Below, piece after piece: positions 52,783 through 62,249 of a stretch of DNA of 64,000 bases. The notes beneath the pieces are model-generated. The model saw nothing but the letters and a program-made list of their open reading frames with translations, was not told where the DNA came from and ran no database searches. Origin of the DNA: Lentzea sp. NEAU-D7. Lineage in GTDB: Bacteria; Actinomycetota; Actinomycetes; Mycobacteriales; Pseudonocardiaceae. The position numbers and the translations under genes were made by a program. Positions within the stretch are counted from its first letter, which is position 1. The number at the start of each line of letters is the position of its first letter. The DNA is taken from the NCBI RefSeq assembly GCF_026242055.1, contig NZ_JAPJDL010000016.1, positions 1-64,000 on the forward strand, in the 5' to 3' direction.

Positions 52783-52940
52783 GCCACCGCCGTGAGCGCA
52801 GAGGACTCCCCGCGGTGCTCACGCTTTCCGAACGTCATCGGTTGCCCTGCTCAAAAGAAAATCTCGGGCACCTTTTCGTCATCCTTTCGACCCTTTCACG
52901 CGATCTCGGAACGGGTGTACTTTCCGAACGTCTTGCCGAT

Positions 52941-52967
52941 GCGTGCGGGGGCTCTGACATCGGCGGA
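52941..52967 (+). promoter_or_regulatory. Conserved 27-nt leader element, first copy
   Basis: 27 bases beginning GCGTGCGGGGGCTCTGAC, identical but for one base to 55684-55710. Each copy lies about 30 bases before the TTG start of an SdrD-like paralogue. It may be a promoter/sigma-factor or RNA-binding site. Confidence 0.5.
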
Positions 52968-52999
52968 CGTCGTGAACACTGGGACTCGGGGGGAATCCG

Positions 53000-55581
53000 T
53001 TGCCCGGCAGATCCATATTCCAGATCGGTGCGCTGACCGCGGTCGTGGCGCTGGTTTTCAGTTCGTCCGCCTTCGCGCAGGACGACTCCACGAGCGCACC
53101 TCCGTCGCCCACCGAGACCACGTCGGCGCCAGCCTCGCAGCCCACCCCGCCCCTCCTGCCCCTGAGCAGAAGCCGCAGGTGGAGCAGAAGAACAGCATCT
53201 CCGGCGTCCTCTACGGCGACAAGAACCGCAAGGGCAGGCAAGACCCTGGCGAGGCCGTCCAAGGTGAGGTCAGCGTCTTCGGCGGAACCACCAGGCACAC
53301 GACGACGAGCGCCGCGGACGGCACGTTCGCGTTCCAGGGCCTCACACCGGGCACCTACTGGGCGACCTACGAACTGAAGGACGGCTGGGTCGTGCACCAC
53401 GCCCAGGCCGCCGGGGACGAGGTCGTGGTAGCCGGCGGCACGACCACCGAGGTGGCGGTGCGTGCGGAGCGGCCCTACTCGGAACAGCTCAAGGCGACCG
53501 CGTCGCTCGACCGCGGCAGCTACGAGTACCCGGCGCACGCGAAGATCAAGATCAGTCTCACCAACACGACCGACCGCACGATCAGTGCCGTCCAGGCGCG
53601 GTGCAACCGCCCGAACCTGGGGAACACGCTCGGCAACGGCGGTCCCGAGTGGCACGTGTTCAACACGCGAGGCGTGACGCTGGCCGCCGGTGAGCAGTAC
53701 ACGGTCGCCATCACCGAGAAGATCCGGGAGGAGGCCCTCGCTGCGGGCGTCGTCACGCTCGACTGCGACTTCGCACCGAACGCCGCCTGGATCACCGACG
53801 GTCCATCGGTGCACGCCGAGGCGAAGGTGTCGGGCCGCCTCGGCCACACGATGGTCTTCGGCGAGGACAGGAACGCCGACCAGCGCGTCGGCGCGGACGA
53901 GGTCGTCGGCGGTGTGAAGGTCGTCCTGCTGGATCTGCTCACCGGTGCCCGCGTCTCCGAGCGCACCAGTGGCGCGGACGGCAAGGTCGAGTTCACCGGG
54001 CTGAAGGCCGGTGACTACCGCGCCGTCCTCCTCGGGCCGTGGGCGTTCACCGACGACCACCAGCAACTCGTGAGCGTGACCGATCAGGGCAGCACCGGCA
54101 CCAAGTTCCTCAAACGCGCGGCGCCCGCGTCTCTCGTCGCGACGATGAAGTTCGACAAGCCGCGCTACGAGTCGCACGAGTTGGTTCGCGTGGACCTCAC
54201 CATCACGAACAACGGCGGCCAGACCGCCGAGCGGGTCAAGGTGCACGACGGGTTCTACGACGTGGTCACCACCGCCGAGCAGTGGGGCGAGGTCAGGGGA
54301 GAGGGACCAGGCGCCCGGATCCCGGCCGGGGAGTCCCGGACGTACAGCGTCACCGGCCCGATCCGCCACTTCCAGGACGGGAAGCTGACGGTGTGGGCCT
54401 CGGTCGAGCACATCGGCTCGGCGGACCGCCCGGCGAGCGTCAGCGCCGAGGCCGAGGTCGTGCAGACCACCGGTGACGTCAGCGGTGTCGTCTACGTCGA
54501 CAGGAACCACAACAGGCAGCAGGATCCCGGCGAGGCCGCCGCGGAGACCGTCGTGGAGGCCAACGGCGGCGCGCCCTACGACTACTTCAGGACCACCACG
54601 GACGCCGAAGGCCGCTACTCGTTCGAGAACATCCCCTCCGGCGACTACCTCATCGGTCACACGCTGGCCGGAGGGTGGGTGGTGCACGCCGAGAGCAACG
54701 CGCCGCAGGTCCGTGTGCGGCCAGGGCCACCTGTCCAGGTCACCGCACGCGCGGAACGCCCGTACGCCGAGGTGCTCAAGGCGGCGGTGGTGCTCGACAA
54801 GCCGGTCTACGCGGCCGGGGACGACGTCAGGATCACGATCACGCTGTCGAACCAGGCCGTCTACGAGATCAGGAACGTCCAGGCCGCCTGCGAACGGGAA
54901 GGCAACACCTGGCCGGTGTCCGCCGGCTGGGGCGACCTGCACGAGCCGGGCGTGACACTCGGTGCCGGCGAGACGAAGACGATCACCGTTCTGGAGGAGG
55001 TGCCCGCGGAGCCGTCCGGGGTGAACCGGGTGACCGCGCACTGCGGGTTCGCGCCTTGGGTCAAGGCGAACGCCGAGGACGTCGCGATCGGCTACGACTG
55101 GGCCGGCATCCCGGGCGGGGCAGGCACCCTGAGGGGCACGATCGCGTACGACGAGAACCACAACTACTGGGTCGACCCCGGAGAGCCGCTCCAGAACACC
55201 CGGCTCCGGCTGATGACCGACCGCGAGTACGGCGGCATCGTCGCCGAGACCGTCACGGACGCCGACGGGTCCATGTTCTTCGAGCAGGTGCCGCTCGGCA
55301 CCTACTGGTTGGAGATCGACGGGCCGTGGCGATTCCCGGTTCCGACCAACGCCGTGGTGGAGGTCAACGCGGCAGGGGAAGGCTTCTACCTGCTGTTCGT
55401 GGAGCCCGGTCCGTCTCCCGTGCCACCAGGTGGCGACAGCGGCCGGGATGTCGGTGAAGGGGACACCGGTGGCGCACTCGCCAAGACCGGGGCCGGCGTG
55501 CTCGGGCTCGGTGTGCTCGCGGCGCTGCTCGTGACGTTCGGCGTCGGCGCCAGGATGATCGGCCGCCACCGGACCACTTAG
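53000..55581 (+). CDS. SdrD B-like surface protein with sortase signal, apparent frameshift
   Basis: A cell-wall protein of about 860 residues if the frameshift is corrected. From a TTG at 53000 the first frame encodes a signal peptide (FQIGALTAVVALVFSSSAFAQ) and a Pro/Ser/Thr linker. Around 53140-53165, in a C-rich run, coding moves to the next frame (one base missing) at APPAPEQKPQVEQKNSISG. Mature part: at least four SdrD/Cna-B-type domains (starting SISGVLYGDKNRKGRQDPGE, DVSGVVYVDRNHNRQQDPGE and GTLRGTIAYDENHNYWVDPGE) alternating with DUF11-like beta domains. It ends in LAKTG, hydrophobic helix and RHRTT, a class E sortase substrate. Paralogue of the next gene. Confidence 0.83.
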
Positions 55582-55683
55582 AGAAACGGTGTCGTGCACG
55601 CCACTGTCCAGAGTGGATTGTTGATGTTGTAGATCTCTTTCCAGCGGGCACTTCGTCAGGTACCGTCCCCACGTCTGCCAGGC

Positions 55684-55710
55684 GCGTGCGGGGGCTCTGA
55701 CGTCGGCGGA
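55684..55710 (+). promoter_or_regulatory. Conserved 27-nt leader element, second copy
   Basis: Matches 52941-52967 with a single change (A to G), 30 bases upstream of the TTG start of the second SdrD-like gene. Sequences around it are not similarly conserved. Confidence 0.5.
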
Positions 55711-55740
55711 CCACCAGTTACAGGGTCTATGGGGGATCCA

Positions 55741-58700
55741 TTGTCCGAAAGATCGGTCAGCCGTGCCCTGCTCAAGTTCGGGGCCTTGACCACCGCTGTC
55801 GTCCTGGCGTTCGGCGGAGCCACCACCGGTGCGCTCGCGCAGGAGCCGGAGACGCCCACGTCGAGCGTCGAGGTGACGCCGACGAGCGAGCCGAGCACGC
55901 CGCCGCCGTCCACAACGGACTCGGCGCCGCCGTCGACGACCGAGCCCGCACCGCCGTCGACCACCGACCCGGCGCCGCCGTCGACGACGCAGCCCGGTGA
56001 AACGGCCACGCCGCCGAGCGCCGAGCAGCCCGCGACCAGCACACCGGCGGAGACGTCCAACGCTCCGGCGCAGGCCGAGCAGAAAGCCGAGCAGAAGGCC
56101 TCGGCGGAGCTGCCGGACGTGAAGGTGACCGCGTCGATCGACAAGACGCACTACCAGTCGCACGAGTCCGTGAAGGTCAAGGTCACCGTCACGAACCAGA
56201 GCGCGTTCCCGGCCGAGCGCGTCCGCGCGAGCGCCTGGGGCATCCAGGTGAAGTACGGCTCCTGGGGCAGCCTCGAATACCCCGGCACGACCTTCGCGCC
56301 GGGCGAGTCGCGCACGGTCGAGGTCGCCGGAAGCATCTCCCAGCTGAACGGCGACAAGCTCGACCTCACCGTCCACGCGCTGGCGGAGGCGGGCGACGCC
56401 CACAGCAACGACAACTTCGTCGCCTTCCAGCCGACCGTCACCAGGACCGTGGGCAACGTGAGCGGCCTGGTCTTCGCGGACGTGAACCGCAACGGCCAGC
56501 CCGACGCCGGTGAGTCGCTCGGAAGCTCGAACGTCAGCATCTACGGCGGCAGCCCCGTCGCCGAGCACCGCACGACGACGGACGCCAACGGCCGGTACAC
56601 CTTCACCGGAATTCCGTCCGGCACGTACTACCCGCCGTACTACGAGCTTCCCGGCGGCTGGATGGTGCACACCCAGTCCGGCCAGGAGTCGATCACGGTC
56701 GCGCCTGGCCAGACGACCGAGGTGGTCAGCCCCGCCGAGCGTCCGTACTCGGAGATGCTGACCGCGACGGCGTCCTTCGACAAGACGACCTACGCCTACC
56801 CGGCCACCGCGAAGATCACGGTGACGCTCACCAACACGAGCCAGTACGCGATCGGCAAGATCCAGGCGGGGTGCAACCGCGTCGGCAACAGCAACCACTT
56901 CGGCTTCGGTCCCGAGTGGAACGCGACGTTCGGCGTCGGCGTCGACCTGGCGGCCGGTGAGACGAAGACCGTCGTGATCAACGAGGCCGTTCCCGAGGGA
57001 GCCGCCCAGGCGGGCGAGGTCTGGCTGGCCTGCGACTTCCAGCCGAACCCCGGGTACAACACCGACGGTCCCCACGTCGGCGTCAAGGCGAGCGTGACCG
57101 GCGGCAAGGGCCGCTACACGATGCACCTCACCGACGACAAGAACCAGAACTGGATGACCGACCCCGGAGAGGCGGTCGCGAACCTCAAGATCATCCTGGT
57201 CGACCAGGTGACGGGCGACAAGGTCGCTGAGGGCGTGAGCAACGAGTACGGCCAGCTGGACTTCGTCGACGTGCCGGTCGGCACCTACCGGGCCGTGATC
57301 CTCGGTCCGTGGGCCTTCGACGGTCCGGCCGACGCCGACCAGGTGCCGGTCGTCGGGTGGGGCAGCAGCGTGCTCACCCGCCTGAAGCCGGGGCCTGACG
57401 CCCCGCACCTGCGCGCCACGCTGAAGCTGGACAAGCCGCGCTACGAGTCGCAGGAGACCGTGAAGCTCTCGCTGACCGTGTCGAACGTCGGTGGTCGCCT
57501 CGCTGAGCGCGTCCACCTGTCCCTCTCACCCACTTCGATGGACATCCCGGCCGCGCATTGGGGCGACTTCGCGGAGTTCGCTCCCGGTGTTCAAATCCCC
57601 GCTGGCGAGTCCCGCACGTTCGAGGCCTCGGGCACGATTCGCGACCCCGCGGTCGGCAGGCTGCTGGTCCAGGGGTCCATCAGCTACCTCGGCGCACCGA
57701 CTCCCTCCAGCACCACCTTCGACGCCTCTGCCGAGGTCGTGCTGACGGTGGGCGCGATCTCGGGTGTCGCCTACGCGGACAAGAACGGCAACAAGGAGCA
57801 GGACGCCGGCGAGGCAGTCGAGGGTGTCGTGGTCGAGGCTCGCGGCGGCACGCAGTCCGGCTACTTCACGACCACCACGCTCGCTGACGGCCGCTTCGGT
57901 TTCTCGGATCTGCCGTCGGGCAAGTACTACCTGACCTACGCCTTCCCCTGGAACTGGGTCGTGCACAGCGACGGCAGCGACCGCGCGGTCCGCGTGGGGC
58001 CTGGCATTTCCGCCCACGTGGTGGCGCGCGGTGAGCGGCCGTACAACGAGTCGCTCATCCCGAAGGTGACCCTGGACCAGGACGTCTACCAGCCCGGTGA
58101 GGCCGCCAAGATCTCGGTCACCCTGACCAACCAGGGCCAGCACGAGATCAGCGGCATCGTCGCCGCCTGCAACGGGGCCGGCAACGGCAACGAGCTCGGT
58201 GCCTCGAACAAGCCAGGCCACGGCTGGGGTGACCTGTTCGGTCCCGGCGTGACGGTCGGTGCGGGCGAGACCAAGACGTTCGTGGCCATCGAGGCGGTGC
58301 CGCAGGAAGCCCTGAAGTTCGGCACCGTGGTGGTGGGGTGCAGGTTCGCGCCGAACGCGATCGACAACTTCGACGCGCCCTTCGCGTACGACACGGCACG
58401 CGTGCCGGGCGGGTTCGGCTCGGTGAGCGGTGAGCTCTTCGTCGACCGCGACGGCGACTACCGGCCCGACGCGGGCGAGATGATCGGCAACACCCGGATC
58501 GTGCTGCGCGACCGCGAGCTCGGTGTGGACGTCGCCGAGACGTTCTCCGACGACAAGGGGCACGTGCACTTCGACAAGGTGCCCGCCGGTGACTTCTGGG
58601 CCTGGGTCGACGGGCCGTGGAAGTTCGAGGGCCGGTACAGCGGCCACGTGCAGGTCTTCGCCGGCAGCGAGTCGAAGAACGACTTCCAGGTCGTCGCGGA

Positions 58701-58911
58701 CCCGAAGCCCGTGACACCGGGCGCCTCGACGCCCGCCGCGGTGGCTGCCGCAGGCGGAGCCGGCGACGGTGGTTCCGGTGCCGACGGTGGTTCGGGTGAC
58801 GCGCTGGCCAAGACCGGTGCGTCCGTTCTGGGCCTCGGCCTGCTCGGCGCGCTGCTCGTGGCCTTCGGCTTCGGCGCCAGCCTGATCGGACGCCGCCGCC
58901 AGGTCGCCTGA
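55741..58911 (+). CDS. SdrD B-like multidomain surface protein with LAKTG sortase signal
   Basis: A 1056-residue protein with a signal peptide ending GALAQ, a Thr/Pro/Ser linker with repeated PPSTT units (residues ~40-95), then alternating DUF11-like domains (ESVKVKVTVTNQSAFPAERV) and SdrD/Cna-B domains (NVSGLVFADVNRNGQPDAGE, AISGVAYADKNGNKEQDAGE, SVSGELFVDRDGDYRPDAGE) with Ca-binding DxNxxxxxDxGE loops. A Gly-rich spacer and LAKTG-helix-RRRQVA end follow. It is presumably anchored to peptidoglycan by a class E sortase as a stalk or adhesin. TTG start preferred by analogy with the paralogue; ATG at 55729 is also in frame. Confidence 0.88.
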   Translation: MSERSVSRALLKFGALTTAVVLAFGGATTGALAQEPETPTSSVEVTPTSEPSTPPPSTTDSAPPSTTEPAPPSTTDPAPPSTTQPGETATPPSAEQPATSTPAETSNAPAQAEQKAEQKASAELPDVKVTASIDKTHYQSHESVKVKVTVTNQSAFPAERVRASAWGIQVKYGSWGSLEYPGTTFAPGESRTVEVAGSISQLNGDKLDLTVHALAEAGDAHSNDNFVAFQPTVTRTVGNVSGLVFADVNRNGQPDAGESLGSSNVSIYGGSPVAEHRTTTDANGRYTFTGIPSGTYYPPYYELPGGWMVHTQSGQESITVAPGQTTEVVSPAERPYSEMLTATASFDKTTYAYPATAKITVTLTNTSQYAIGKIQAGCNRVGNSNHFGFGPEWNATFGVGVDLAAGETKTVVINEAVPEGAAQAGEVWLACDFQPNPGYNTDGPHVGVKASVTGGKGRYTMHLTDDKNQNWMTDPGEAVANLKIILVDQVTGDKVAEGVSNEYGQLDFVDVPVGTYRAVILGPWAFDGPADADQVPVVGWGSSVLTRLKPGPDAPHLRATLKLDKPRYESQETVKLSLTVSNVGGRLAERVHLSLSPTSMDIPAAHWGDFAEFAPGVQIPAGESRTFEASGTIRDPAVGRLLVQGSISYLGAPTPSSTTFDASAEVVLTVGAISGVAYADKNGNKEQDAGEAVEGVVVEARGGTQSGYFTTTTLADGRFGFSDLPSGKYYLTYAFPWNWVVHSDGSDRAVRVGPGISAHVVARGERPYNESLIPKVTLDQDVYQPGEAAKISVTLTNQGQHEISGIVAACNGAGNGNELGASNKPGHGWGDLFGPGVTVGAGETKTFVAIEAVPQEALKFGTVVVGCRFAPNAIDNFDAPFAYDTARVPGGFGSVSGELFVDRDGDYRPDAGEMIGNTRIVLRDRELGVDVAETFSDDKGHVHFDKVPAGDFWAWVDGPWKFEGRYSGHVQVFAGSESKNDFQVVADPKPVTPGASTPAAVAAAGGAGDGGSGADGGSGDALAKTGASVLGLGLLGALLVAFGFGASLIGRRRQVA

Positions 58912-58922
58912 CCGAATGGTGG

Positions 58923-58965
58923 GACAGCAGGCCCGGTGCTCACTCTGAGTGCCGGGCCTGCTGTC
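58923..58965 (+). terminator. Terminator after the SdrD-like gene
   Basis: A perfect 14-bp stem (58923-58936 with 58952-58965) encloses a loop with its own short inverted repeat, starting 12 bases past the stop. Confidence 0.8.
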
Positions 58966-59034
58966 ATGAGCGACACACTCTGCTGTCCCGAGTGGAGTGT
59001 TAGCGTCGCGAACCATCGGGTACCTGGGGGTGAC

Positions 59035-59784
59035 ATGACGGTCTGGGAAGCAATCGCGGTGGTCATCGCGGGTGTGTTCGCAGGCGGCATCAACACCGTC
59101 GTCGGCAGCGGCACCCTCGTGACGTTCCCCGTGCTGCTCGCTGTCGGTTACCCGCCCGTGGTGGCGAACGTGTCCAACAGCCTCGGCCTCGTGCCCGGCT
59201 CGCTGTCGGGCGCGTGGGGCTACCGCGAGGAGCTCAAGGGGCAGTCGGACCGCGTCAAGCGCCTGCTGCCCGCGTCGATCCTCGGCGGCATCGTCGGTGC
59301 GATCCTGCTGGTGACGCTGCCGGACAAGGCGTTCACCGCGATCGTGCCGGTGCTGATCGTGATCGCGCTGGTCCTGGTGCTCATACAGCCGTGGCTCAAC
59401 CGCAAGCTCGCGCACCGGCGCAACGACAACGACGGCGGTGTGCTGCTGTGGTTCGGCGTCTTCGCCGCCGGCGTCTACGGCGGTTACTTCGGTGCCGCGC
59501 AGGGCGTGCTGGTCATGGGCATCATGGGTGTGCTCGTCAGCGAGCACCTGCAGCGGATGAACGCGCTGAAGAACGTGCTCACCGCGTTCGTGAACCTCGT
59601 CGCCGGCGTCCTGTTCATCTTCATCGCCGACGTGGCGTGGCTGGCCGTGCTGCTGCTGGCCGTCGGGTCCGTGGTCGGCGGCCAGATCGGCGCCAAGATC
59701 GGCCGCAAACTCCCACCCGCCGTGTTGCGCGGCGTCATCGTGGTGGTGGGAGTCGCGGCGATCGTTCAGCTGCTCACGAGGTGA
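59035..59784 (+). CDS. TauE/SafE-family (TSUP) membrane permease
   Basis: A 249-residue protein with about eight hydrophobic segments in two halves, starting MTVWEAIAVVIAGVFAGGINTVVGSGTLVTFPVLLAVGYPPVVANVSNS, the TSUP signature G-G-[IF]-N-[TS]-[VI]-[VA]-G-[SG]-G. The second half has AGVYGGYFGAAQGVLVMG. TSUP proteins move sulfite, sulfonates or organic acids out of the cell; substrate unknown. ATG with GGGGGTG upstream. The end overlaps the convergent aminotransferase gene by 11 bp. Confidence 0.92.
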   Translation: MTVWEAIAVVIAGVFAGGINTVVGSGTLVTFPVLLAVGYPPVVANVSNSLGLVPGSLSGAWGYREELKGQSDRVKRLLPASILGGIVGAILLVTLPDKAFTAIVPVLIVIALVLVLIQPWLNRKLAHRRNDNDGGVLLWFGVFAAGVYGGYFGAAQGVLVMGIMGVLVSEHLQRMNALKNVLTAFVNLVAGVLFIFIADVAWLAVLLLAVGSVVGGQIGAKIGRKLPPAVLRGVIVVVGVAAIVQLLTR

Positions 59785-60841
59785 AGGCGCGAGCCGCTGC
59801 CAGGAACGCGTCGTTCTCGTCCGGCTCCCCGATGGTCACGCGGGCACCCTCGCCCACGAACGCGCGCACGACGACCTTGTGCGCCAGGCAGTGCTCGTTG
59901 AACGCTCCCGTGCGCTCGCCCAGCGGCAGCCACACGAAGTTCGCCTGGGTCTCCGGCACCTCGAAGCCCATCGCCAGCAGTTCGCCGCGCACGCGACCCC
60001 GTTCCGCCACGATCGCGCGGCAGCGGACCATCAGCTCGTCCTCGGCGTCCAGCGACGCCATCGCGGCCACCTGGGCCAGCGCGTTCACCGAGAACGGCAC
60101 GTACACCTTGCGCAGCACGTCGGTGACGACCGGCGGAGCGACCGCGTAGCCGATCCGCAGGCCCGCGAGGCCATAAGCCTTCGAGAACGTCCGCAGCACG
60201 GCGACGTTGGTGTGGCCCGCGGCCCACTGCTGCTTCGCGAGCTCGACGCCGTCCGGGACGTGGGCGTCGTCCACGAACTCCTTGTAGGCCTCGTCGAGCA
60301 CGACGAGCACGTCGCGGGGGACTCGAGCGATGAACGACTCGATCTCCTCGGTGCGCAGCGCGGTGCCGGTCGGGTTGTTCGGGTTGCAGACGAAGACCAT
60401 CCGCGTGTTCGGCGTGATCGCCGCGAGCATCGCGTCCAGGTCGTGCGTGTGCTCCGAGTTCAGCGGCACGCGGATCTGCCGTGCGCCCGCCACGTGCGTG
60501 ACGATCGGGTAGGCCTCGAAGGACCTCCAAGCGAAGAGCACCTCGTCGTTCTCGGTGCAGGTGGCCTGGACGAGCTGCTGGCACAGGGTCACCGAGCCGC
60601 AGCCGATCGCCAGGTGGTCAGCCGGGACGCCGAGTTTGTCGGCAAGTCGCCCGGTGAGTTCGACGGCACCCGAGTCGGGGTACCTGTTGATGCCGGTGGC
60701 CGCTTCGGCGATCGCTTCGACGACGCTGGGCAGCGGTCCGGCCGACACCTCGTTGCTCGCGAGCTTGATGGCGCCGGGGATGGTCCTGCCGGGCACGTAG
60801 GACGGCAGGGACGCCAGGTCAGCACGGGTTCGCACGGTCAT
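59774..60841 (-). CDS. Histidinol-phosphate/aromatic aminotransferase (HisC2/Pat-like)
   Basis: A 355-residue fold-type I PLP enzyme: ASNEVSAGPLPSVVEAI, FVCNPNNPTGTALRTEEI, VVLDEAYKEFVDD, RTFSKAYGLAGLRIGYAVAP (PLP Lys) and ANFVWLPLGERT. The family includes HisC and the aromatic aminotransferase Pat. It is not in a his operon, so an aromatic or second histidinol-phosphate role (as for mycobacterial HisC2, Rv3772) is more likely. ATG at 60841. Confidence 0.9.
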   Translation of the reverse strand: MTVRTRADLASLPSYVPGRTIPGAIKLASNEVSAGPLPSVVEAIAEAATGINRYPDSGAVELTGRLADKLGVPADHLAIGCGSVTLCQQLVQATCTENDEVLFAWRSFEAYPIVTHVAGARQIRVPLNSEHTHDLDAMLAAITPNTRMVFVCNPNNPTGTALRTEEIESFIARVPRDVLVVLDEAYKEFVDDAHVPDGVELAKQQWAAGHTNVAVLRTFSKAYGLAGLRIGYAVAPPVVTDVLRKVYVPFSVNALAQVAAMASLDAEDELMVRCRAIVAERGRVRGELLAMGFEVPETQANFVWLPLGERTGAFNEHCLAHKVVVRAFVGEGARVTIGEPDENDAFLAAARAFTS

Positions 60842-60917
60842 GTCACCGATCCTCGCATTGCTCCGTCCGATTGGTCACGTTGACTGGAGTTCACCCCCTC
60901 GTGGAAGGGTGGGAATC

Positions 60918-61559
60918 ATGACCACTACCCGCACCGAGACGCTTTCCCTCACCGACGGCCGTGAGCTGCGGGTGACCATCGCCGAACCCGACTCCGCCGT
61001 GCGGGGCGGACTCGTGGTGCTGCACGAGGCCCGCGGCATCACCGCGGGTGTGCGCACGCTCGTCAGCAGCCTCGCCGACGAGGGCTGGCTCGCGATCGCG
61101 CCGCACCTCTACGACGCGGACCGGGTGCACGGTGACGACATCAAGGACCAGGTCAGCAAGCTCAACGGCGACCGGCTGCTCGCCGACACCGACGTCGCGT
61201 TCGTCTGGCTGGGCCAGCAGGGCGTGAGCGCGGACCGGATGGGCGTCGTCGGCTTCGACATCGGCGGCACCGTCGCCATGGTGGTCGCCGCCAGCCGCAC
61301 GATCGGCGCGGCCGTCACGGTGCAGGCGCCCGGCATCCTCGAACCCCTCTCGGACGGTCTCCCCGCGCTGGTGGACGTCGCCGCCGACCTCACGTGCCCG
61401 TGGCTCGGCATCTTCAGCGACGACGACTCGGAAGAAGTGAGCAAGCTTCGTGATGCTGTGATCAGCTCCGAAACCGCGTCAGATCTGGTCCGTTTCAACG
61501 TTTCGAGTGACGAAGCCTGGGTTCGTGCGTTGAACTGGTTTGACGCTCACATGAGGTAA
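60918..61559 (+). CDS. Dienelactone-hydrolase-fold protein lacking canonical catalytic residues
   Basis: The 213-residue alpha/beta-hydrolase has GGLVVLHEARGITAGVRTLVSSLADEGWLAIAPHLY at the start, typical of the DLH family. The nucleophile elbow reads VGFDIGGTVA, with Asp where DLH has Cys (GxCxGG). The C-terminal region where the catalytic His should be (FNVSSDEAWVRALNWF) has none. The Asp-containing loop GIFSDDDSEEV is present. It may be a non-hydrolytic or altered enzyme. ATG at 60918, 76 bp from the divergent aminotransferase. Confidence 0.83.
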   Translation: MTTTRTETLSLTDGRELRVTIAEPDSAVRGGLVVLHEARGITAGVRTLVSSLADEGWLAIAPHLYDADRVHGDDIKDQVSKLNGDRLLADTDVAFVWLGQQGVSADRMGVVGFDIGGTVAMVVAASRTIGAAVTVQAPGILEPLSDGLPALVDVAADLTCPWLGIFSDDDSEEVSKLRDAVISSETASDLVRFNVSSDEAWVRALNWFDAHMR

Positions 61560-61626
61560 GGGTCTTTACGGCGGATTGGAACCGAACCGTCCTCCAGGTA
61601 CATCTAAGGAGTGCTTCGGACGGCTG

Positions 61627-61655
61627 ACTGGGTGTAGCTGCGCGTAACACCCAGT
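61627..61655. promoter_or_regulatory. Inverted repeat upstream of the ESX-type cluster
   Basis: Nine-base arms (ACTGGGTGT at 61627-61635 and its complement at 61647-61655) separated by 11 bases, 39 bp before the start of the first ESX-type gene. It could be an operator or an RNA hairpin. Confidence 0.4.
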
Positions 61656-61694
61656 GCTGCGGTGACGAGTTAGCAGTGCAGGGGGTTGTTGGGA

Positions 61695-62249
61695 ATGGCT
61701 GAAGGCACTGGGACAGGTACCGGGACGACTGGCACGGCGACGGCGGGCACCGTGCCGCCGGCGGAACCACCGGCGGTGACACCGCCGGTCACGACGTCGA
61801 CCACCGTGCCGATCACGGCTGAGCAGCTGGCGGCGGTGAAACCTGCTCTCCAGCAGCAGATGCTCACGGACAAGGCGGAGGCGAGCCACGCCGCGGCCAA
61901 GCTCGACCAGGCGGCGGACAGCGGCAAGCTGACGCTCGACGTCGACGCCGCGGACGCGTTGATCAAGGCCGTCGATGCGGCCCGGGACCAGGTGATGGAC
62001 CTGTGGAAGCGCGCCACCGACCAGCTCGCCACACCGCTGCAGCTGGGGGAGAACCCGGTCGCCAAGGCGATCAGCGCGCGGTTCGCCGACCTGGCCGTCG
62101 GTGAGGACTCAGGTGCCGCGAAGGCGTTGTTGGACCTCTTCAAGGTCCTCGACGACATCGGCAACGCCCTGCGCCGCAACCGCGACACCATTCGCGACAC
62201 CGACGAAGAGGCCGAGAAGTCGATGAAGAACGCCGGGGGGTCCTGGTGA
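61695..62249 (+). CDS. ESX-associated helical protein (WXG-like)
   Basis: A 184-residue protein with a Gly/Thr/Pro-rich N-terminus (~45 residues) followed by a long helical region (QQQMLTDKAEASHAAAKLDQAADSGKLTLDVDAADALIKAV) and charged C-terminal helix. No signal peptide. It is the first gene of a PPE-EspG cluster in Pseudonocardiaceae-like order and probably is an ESX (type VII) substrate or partner of the next protein. The stop overlaps the next GTG (GTGA). Confidence 0.65.
   Translation: MAEGTGTGTGTTGTATAGTVPPAEPPAVTPPVTTSTTVPITAEQLAAVKPALQQQMLTDKAEASHAAAKLDQAADSGKLTLDVDAADALIKAVDAARDQVMDLWKRATDQLATPLQLGENPVAKAISARFADLAVGEDSGAAKALLDLFKVLDDIGNALRRNRDTIRDTDEEAEKSMKNAGGSW

Noticed and set aside
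52879-57516. 1545-codon open frame on the minus strand
   Set aside because: Antisense to the two SdrD-like genes, low-complexity Arg/Gly/Val/Asp translation, no start signal or domain.
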